Assembly: GCA_947259115.1 (NCBI GenBank)
Contig: CAMYKS010000014.1
Span: forward strand, 57,280-121,279
Length of the DNA: 64,000 nt
From: an uncultured Desulfobulbaceae bacterium
GTDB taxonomy: Bacteria > Desulfobacterota > Desulfobulbia > Desulfobulbales > BM004
Direction of reading: 5' to 3'
Shown piece after piece: positions 58,799 through 64,000 of this stretch. Each line of letters starts with the position of its first letter. The stretch's first letter is position 1. The notes under the pieces are model-generated. The model worked only from the letters and a program-made list of their open reading frames with translations. It did not search any database and was not told the origin of the DNA. Position numbers and translations under genes: made by a program.

Positions 58799-60754
58799 AT
58801 GAACGGAGAAAACGCTAAAGGAAATTTTCAGGTTATTTTCATGCCAAGCGGACGCCAGGTTGAAGTAGAATCCGGGGTTTCAGTGATCAAGGCCGCCCGC
58901 CTGGCAGGTGTGCATATAAATGCTTCGTGCGGCGGCAGCGGTGTGTGCGGCAAGTGCCGGATTATCCTGGAGAGCGGTACCCTGGCAGGGGGCAAGAGCG
59001 AAAAACTGAGCGAGGCCGAATATGAGGAAGGCTACCGCCAGGCCTGTATCGCCATCATTGACGGCAATGTCACCCTCAGGGTCACAGCTGAATCCGAGCT
59101 GGCAGCCGGTTCCATGGCAACAGAGGTGCCGGTCAGGCACCAGGCCCGCATGCACGTTTTCAATATTGAAGATCTGAAGGAGGAAGGTGTTTTTGTGCCG
59201 CCCATTGAAAAAAGGGTTCTGCACCTTTCCGCGCCCACCCATGATGACAATAAGGCCGATGCCGGCCGCATCATCCAGGGTTTGAAAAATGAACATAACG
59301 AGCGGGGCATGATCACCACCCTGCCGGTGCTTAAAAAGATGCGTTCCGCCCTGCGCGCCAAAGACTTTGTTGTGACAGTGACACTCAGCAGGTCTGTCAG
59401 CGAAGGCGGTAAGTCACATATAGTCAATATCCAGCCCGGCGACGTATCGCACAGGAATTACGGCCTGGCCTTTGATATCGGCACAACCACGGTCCACGGC
59501 AGCCTGGTGGATCACCAGACCGGCAAACTGGTGGCAAGAAGGGCTGATTACAACGCCCAGATAAGTTACGGTGAAGATGTTATTTCACGGATTGTTCATG
59601 CAGAAAAGCCCAAGGGGTTGCAGTTGATGCATGAACTGGTGATCAATACCATTAACGGCCTCATCGCAAAATTGCTGTTAAAAAACGATGTCGAACGTGA
59701 CGAGATAACTTCAATTACCCTGGCCGGCAATACCACCATGACGCACTTACTGCTGGGACTGGAGCCCCATAATATCAGGCGGGCTCCCTATGTTCCCGTT
59801 TCAACCTTCTTCCCTCCCATCAGGGCCAGGGACATTGACCTTGAATTGCCGCTCCGGGCGGTTGCCCTGGTATATCCGTCAATTTCCAGCTACGTGGGTG
59901 GGGATATTATAGCCGGGGTCATGGGCTCGGGAATGTACCGCACCGAAGCTGTTACCCTGTATGTGGACATCGGCACCAATGCCGAGATTGTTATCGGCAA
60001 CCGGGACTGGCTGGTATGTGCAGCGTGTTCCGCGGGCCCGGCTTTTGAAGGGGGCGGCATTACCCACGGCATGAGGGCTGCTGCCGGAGCTATCGAAGAT
60101 TTCGGCCTCAATCCGGCTACCTATGAGCCCATGAACATCACCATCGGCAATAAACCGTGCATCGGCATCTGCGGCTCCGGCTTGCTGGTCATTGTTGCCA
60201 CCCTGTTCGAGTACGGGGTCATCGATGGTAAAGGCAAGTTCAACCGCAACCTGGAAACCCCCCGGATCAGGGAGGGGAGAAGCGGTTATGAGTACGTCCT
60301 GACCTGGGAGGCGGAAGCGGGCGGTGATTCGGATATTGTTATCAATGAGGTGGATATCGAAAACTTTATCAGGGCAAAAGCCGCCATATATGCAGGATGC
60401 AAAACCCTCATCGAGGGCGTGGGCCTGCAGGTTACGGACCTGGAACAGATTATCCTGGCCGGTGCATTCGGCAGCTACATAGACCTGGACAGCGCCATGA
60501 CCGTAGGCCTCCTGCCCGAAGTTGATCCGGGCAGGGTACTCTATGTGGGGAATGGCTCCCTGCTGGGCAGCTGGATGAGCGAGATGAGCAACCATATCAG
60601 GCGGGACGTTGTTGAAGTGGTCCGGAATATGACCAGTTTCGAACTTTCCGAGGTGACGGACTTTAAAGATCAGTATATCGGTTCACTTTTTCTGCCCCAC
60701 ACCGATGTCTCTCTTTTTCCGGAAACCAGTGCACGGTTGAAGAAATCAGACTGA
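58799..60754 (+). CDS. RACo-type activator of corrinoid proteins (second copy)
   Basis: 651 residues. Ferredoxin domain about 8-95 with CGGSGVCGKC and a further Cys (QACIAI), linker, then DUF4445/ASKHA with DIGTTTVHGSL near residue 223, NTTMTHLLLG, DIGTNAEIVIG and GAFGSYID. The GC content and codon choice seem a little higher than in the first copy (33869-35962), and it lacks the lysine insertion. No corrinoid or methyltransferase gene is adjacent in the window, so its target is elsewhere. Confidence 0.92.
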   Translation: MNGENAKGNFQVIFMPSGRQVEVESGVSVIKAARLAGVHINASCGGSGVCGKCRIILESGTLAGGKSEKLSEAEYEEGYRQACIAIIDGNVTLRVTAESELAAGSMATEVPVRHQARMHVFNIEDLKEEGVFVPPIEKRVLHLSAPTHDDNKADAGRIIQGLKNEHNERGMITTLPVLKKMRSALRAKDFVVTVTLSRSVSEGGKSHIVNIQPGDVSHRNYGLAFDIGTTTVHGSLVDHQTGKLVARRADYNAQISYGEDVISRIVHAEKPKGLQLMHELVINTINGLIAKLLLKNDVERDEITSITLAGNTTMTHLLLGLEPHNIRRAPYVPVSTFFPPIRARDIDLELPLRAVALVYPSISSYVGGDIIAGVMGSGMYRTEAVTLYVDIGTNAEIVIGNRDWLVCAACSAGPAFEGGGITHGMRAAAGAIEDFGLNPATYEPMNITIGNKPCIGICGSGLLVIVATLFEYGVIDGKGKFNRNLETPRIREGRSGYEYVLTWEAEAGGDSDIVINEVDIENFIRAKAAIYAGCKTLIEGVGLQVTDLEQIILAGAFGSYIDLDSAMTVGLLPEVDPGRVLYVGNGSLLGSWMSEMSNHIRRDVVEVVRNMTSFELSEVTDFKDQYIGSLFLPHTDVSLFPETSARLKKSD

Positions 60755-60907
60755 AAACCAATGGCTGCCATGGATCAGGTTCTCACATTCTGATTCCTGT
60801 ACACCACTCAATTTGAGGTTAGGCACTAATAATCATTCATCCTGACAAATAGTTTGCTTTTTTTATGTGTTGGATGGCTTCACCTTAGGAAAATTTGGAC
60901 ATTTTTT

Positions 60908-62014
60908 TTAATCACCTTTTCTCCTACTCTTGCCCACTTCTTTAACAACTGCCATGCGGCCCCAGGGTTTTCCGTCATTATCCACCAGATTTTCACTGGT
61001 CCATTTGTATTGTCTGCTGTTGGTATGTTTTATTATCATGGATGCCTTAGTGCTGTTTGCAAAATGTTCCTGCAGGAATTGGCGCCACTCTTTATTATTG
61101 ACGATAAATTTTCCGCATCTGTCCAGTGACTCCTGGATGGTAATTTCCATGGGATGCAAGTTTTCCTGGCCAAATAATTGGCGCATTTTTTTATTGGTGA
61201 AATAGGTATTTGCATAAACTCCCGGTTTAACCTGTTTAGCTATACCTATGGCGTAAGGATTTTTATCCAGGGTCAACTTGAAAAGTTTGCTTAAGTCCTG
61301 GGACCTCGTTTTGTCCATAATTATACAGGTCATACCGTTATATTCCCCGTCATTGACCTTTGGAATAAGCCACCCGGACAGATACACCTCGCGCCCAGCC
61401 GGAGTCATAATCTGGATTTTATCATAAAAAAAATGCTCTAAATATTTTCTGGCCTTTAAATATTTTTTTATGAATTCTATTGACTCCAAACCGGGAAATT
61501 CATCTGGTATAAGGAAGATATTGGTTCCTAATAATTTTTCTCGAGGGATGCCGGTTATCATAAATATTGCCCGGTTGCCGAAAGTTATCCTGTCTTCCCT
61601 ATCTGTGACAAGTACGCCGGATTGCAGATTCTGAACGATTTCTTCATAGAAATTTTTGGTATATTCAAGTTCCTTTTCTATGCGCTGATGATCCATTATG
61701 TAATGGGTCAGCTGGGTAACCAGTTTTTCCACACCATCATCCGGTTCCGGCTGTTTTTCGATTTCAGGCTCAAGATTGTTCTGAATCCTGCGGCCCACAG
61801 CAAGAAATTCCTCAAATGGGCCATACAGAATGTTTGCTATCTGGTTCTGCAATTCAAGAGATGCGGTTTTAGAGCCGCCCATAACAGCGGATACATACGA
61901 TTGGGTGATTCCAAGCTTAGCGGCAATTTCAGCCTGGGAACCCCCTTTTTTCTTATATTTTTTATAACAATACTTTGCCGCCAGTTGGAAAATATCCTGT
62001 AAATCACTGCCCAT
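60908..62014 (-). CDS. XRE-type HTH regulator with PAS domains
   Basis: 368 residues: N-terminal HTH (GSQAEIAAKLGITQSYVSAVMGGSK, about 25-50), a linker, and a PAS domain near residues 140-265 (NLQSGVLVTDREDRITFGNRAIFMITGIPREKLLG). A second PAS-like region follows (PYAIGIAKQ onward). A cytoplasmic ligand- or redox-sensing regulator. Divergent from the surface-protein gene, convergent with RACo. Target unknown. Confidence 0.85.
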   Translation of the reverse strand: MGSDLQDIFQLAAKYCYKKYKKKGGSQAEIAAKLGITQSYVSAVMGGSKTASLELQNQIANILYGPFEEFLAVGRRIQNNLEPEIEKQPEPDDGVEKLVTQLTHYIMDHQRIEKELEYTKNFYEEIVQNLQSGVLVTDREDRITFGNRAIFMITGIPREKLLGTNIFLIPDEFPGLESIEFIKKYLKARKYLEHFFYDKIQIMTPAGREVYLSGWLIPKVNDGEYNGMTCIIMDKTRSQDLSKLFKLTLDKNPYAIGIAKQVKPGVYANTYFTNKKMRQLFGQENLHPMEITIQESLDRCGKFIVNNKEWRQFLQEHFANSTKASMIIKHTNSRQYKWTSENLVDNDGKPWGRMAVVKEVGKSRRKGD

Positions 62015-62479
62015 TATTTAAACCTCCATGTCCGATGAAAATTCAGCCGCTTTAATATATACTATTTGTATATTTTTTTGGGGGCAATAAGCAACTTAAT
62101 TGTACCTGTGGAAATATTATAAAATATTGTTGACTTGTATAGTAAAAAAAACTAAAAAATATATTTATATAAATCTTTTATATTAGACATATCGATTCAA
62201 ACATCAGTTCCATTAACTTCTGCACCGGGGAGGGCAAGTTAGATGGGAGAGGTATTTTGTGATATTGATATAGGGCAAGCCTTCACTGGGATTATACAAT
62301 CCCCTTGGAGGCTTTTGCATTTTAGGGGTCGTCAGCCAGAAATTTACTGAAAATGGGAAAATAGGTGAATTTCATTGTCGGCCTGAAAGTTCTAGAGGAG
62401 GGAAGTCATATGAATGAGATCTGTGAATACGTTATGAAAACTGTGGTTCAGAGACACCCAACAAAAAAGGGGGGTCGTT
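62015..62479. other. 465-base AT-rich divergent intergenic region
   Basis: It lies between the XRE-PAS regulator (minus) and the surface-protein gene (plus), so it should contain both promoters. The left half is strongly AT-rich. A small hairpin GGGATT/AATCCC lies near 62289-62304. No riboswitch or gene was recognised. Confidence 0.45.
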
Positions 62480-64000
62480 ATGTTAAATAAAGTGAAGAAA
62501 AAAAATGTGTCAGCCGTTTCCAGGCTGATTCTATGCAGCATCTTTCTGGCAGCAACATTCCTGTTTGTTGGTGTACAGGAGGCGGCGGCCGTCCATGGCG
62601 GAACAACGAATGGTGAGTGCATGGTGGACCGCTATAATGTAACAAAGCCCGCCAGCGTGAATGATCTTAATTGTACATCCAACGATGTCCAGCTTGCCAT
62701 CTATGAGGTCGTCTCCGGGCCAGCCACCTGCCTTGAAGGTGAGGTTATCGACGTCGTTCTGAAGGGGGATTTCGTCGCCACATCAAACGAGCGTTGGGAT
62801 GTGGGCGTTTTCATCTCCGAGGATGGAGGAACTCCAAATGCTCTGGGTGGATCCTGCTACTCTGATTATCTCCACCCGGTGTCGGCGGATAACACCGACC
62901 TCGATCTGGTAAACGGTGAGGGACCTTTCTACAACGGTGAAATAACAGAGGATCCAGGTGACATGTGTGGTGACATCCAACAGAACATTAACAACACGTT
63001 CATCACCGGAGAACTCAGTATCGTCTGTCAGGATAATGACAATGATTTTATCGCTGACGTGACCTCCTGCACCGTCTGGTCCAACAGCCGCTCGGACGGC
63101 GGTACTAATAAATCGAGCTGTATCGATGAGGCAGACGTAACGGCTGAAACAACAGCGAAGTGCACCTGCGAAGCGGTGAACATCATCGGCATCGATTTTT
63201 TGGAACAGGCGCAAATCGAAGTGGTCAAAGACCTGGTCCCCTTCGACGCTCCGGGGCTGTTCAACCTGCAGATCGACGGTGTTGACGAGGCGCCTGACGT
63301 CACCGATGGCGGTACGACGGGTCCTGTTTTAGTCGGTGCCGGGACGCAGAACTTTCCCGGTGCAGACCACACGGTGGGCGAGACAGCTGGAACGGGTACC
63401 ACCCTTAGCGCCTATGAGATATCGATTTCCTGTGTTGATGCGGGCTTGACCACGTTTGATGGCGGGGCTCCTTTGACATTCTCCGGTGCAGGGCCGCTTA
63501 CTGTTCCGGTGGATCCGGACGACGACATCGTCTGCACCATCACCAACACCAATCTTTGCTGGGACGCGGAGACGCGGTGTGATGACGGCGCTACCTGTAC
63601 TACGGATACCTGCAACCCTGATACTGGGGAGTGTATAAATACACCCGATGACGCAGTGTGCGATGATGGTGATGTGTGTACTATCGATACCTGTAATCCG
63701 GATATTTCAAATCTGGAAACAGGCTGTGTTTATGAGGATAGTGGTTTGCCGCAATGTCTGGGTGGTATCTGTGTCCCTGAACTCTGCGATAACCCGGACA
63801 ACCCCTGTGACGAGGGTGCATGTAATGACGATGGTACTTGTGCCGATCCGGTTGCATTACCGGATTCCACCCCTTGTGAGGACGGTGATGCCTGTACGTC
63901 TGAGACGGGATCTGAAGCCTCACCGGATCATTGTTTAGCTGGTAGCTGCACCGGAGTACCGGTGGGCTGTGGACCAGGTGACCAGTGCAACGACGACGTG
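62480..64000 (+). CDS. Large secreted Cys-rich surface protein, 5' part (continues past the window)
   Basis: An open frame of 507 codons from the ATG with a strong AGGGGGG site, running to the window end with no stop. N-terminal signal peptide (a lysine-rich start, then LILCSIFLAATFLFVG, cleavage near AAA). A first domain of ~270 residues with scattered Cys precedes a prealbumin-like region (QIEVVKDLVPFDAPGLFNLQI). From about residue 355 come Cys-rich repeats of the form CDDGxxCTxDTCNPxTGxC, as in large bacterial and slime-mould surface proteins. It is likely extracellular or cell-surface attached. The anchoring signal is beyond the window. Adhesion is a possible role, not shown. Confidence 0.85.
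   Translation, partial: MLNKVKKKNVSAVSRLILCSIFLAATFLFVGVQEAAAVHGGTTNGECMVDRYNVTKPASVNDLNCTSNDVQLAIYEVVSGPATCLEGEVIDVVLKGDFVATSNERWDVGVFISEDGGTPNALGGSCYSDYLHPVSADNTDLDLVNGEGPFYNGEITEDPGDMCGDIQQNINNTFITGELSIVCQDNDNDFIADVTSCTVWSNSRSDGGTNKSSCIDEADVTAETTAKCTCEAVNIIGIDFLEQAQIEVVKDLVPFDAPGLFNLQIDGVDEAPDVTDGGTTGPVLVGAGTQNFPGADHTVGETAGTGTTLSAYEISISCVDAGLTTFDGGAPLTFSGAGPLTVPVDPDDDIVCTITNTNLCWDAETRCDDGATCTTDTCNPDTGECINTPDDAVCDDGDVCTIDTCNPDISNLETGCVYEDSGLPQCLGGICVPELCDNPDNPCDEGACNDDGTCADPVALPDSTPCEDGDACTSETGSEASPDHCLAGSCTGVPVGCGPGDQCNDDV

Noticed and set aside
62015..62479. c-di-GMP riboswitch before the surface-protein gene (an AGGGCAAGCC-like word near 62271)
   Set aside because: The second half of the conserved core and the tetraloop/receptor elements are not present.
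1..64000. Pyrrolysine (TAG readthrough) genes, tRNAs, CRISPR arrays
   Set aside because: No gene was seen continuing past a TAG, no cloverleaf was recognised and no regular spacer-repeat pattern exists.

Overview
The window looks like chromosomal DNA of a strictly anaerobic member of the Desulfobacterota (sulfate-reducer-like). That is an inference from content: heterodisulfide-reductase modules, a split methylene-H4F reductase (MetVF), corrinoid methyltransferases, RACo-type activators, hybrid-cluster protein, and several genes that make sense only if an in-frame TGA is read as selenocysteine. No rRNA, tRNA or CRISPR array was seen.

Region 1 (1-12 kb): the 3' end of arsA; a small corrinoid protein whose cobalt-ligand His is replaced by Gln; a DUF1638 protein; small Cys-rich and unknown proteins; a QueG-like Fe-S/SCP2 fusion; YnfA; a TPR protein; Hcp; a DUF2284 protein; and a NorQ/NorD-type AAA+/VWA pair.

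Region 2 (12-39.4 kb, almost all on the minus strand): a large C1 locus. Three URO-D-fold (MtaA/CmuA-like) methyltransferases, a canonical corrinoid protein, an MtrH-type methyltransferase and a RACo activator could move a methyl group from an unknown donor to tetrahydrofolate. MetVF with HdrABC-MvhD could then oxidise it, or work in reverse. Around this core lie CbiM and CbiQO for cobalt uptake, four G3E/CobW-like GTPases, five small thioredoxin-fold proteins, a second DUF2284 protein and a sigma54 activator with a matching promoter. Four genes here contain an in-frame TGA at a redox or metal-ligand Cys position: a URO-D methyltransferase, a small GTPase, a thioredoxin-like protein and MvhD. 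Each TGA is followed by a hairpin at the spacing of a bacterial SECIS element. The first three are the most unusual content of the window.

Region 3 (39.5-45 kb, plus strand): cobalamin adenosyltransferase, two V4R-like proteins, and a PAS/GAF histidine kinase with a NarL-type response regulator. Two copies of a short inverted-repeat element lie between genes here; a third copy is at 8.8 kb.

Region 4 (45-52.5 kb): a decayed chromosomal integron. A 5'-truncated integron integrase (plus strand) is joined to an IS1182-type remnant. To its left is a minus-strand cassette array separated by attC-like sites: MBL hydrolase and NAD-binding protein, potassium channel, RelBE, HigBA, membrane protein. 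The far end is cut by a degenerate IS3-type element.

Region 5 (52.6-64 kb): amidohydrolase-like protein, Old Yellow Enzyme, small proteins, BtuF-like protein, thioredoxin reductase, rhodanese, a second RACo-like protein, an XRE-PAS regulator, and the start of a large secreted Cys-rich protein that runs off the window.
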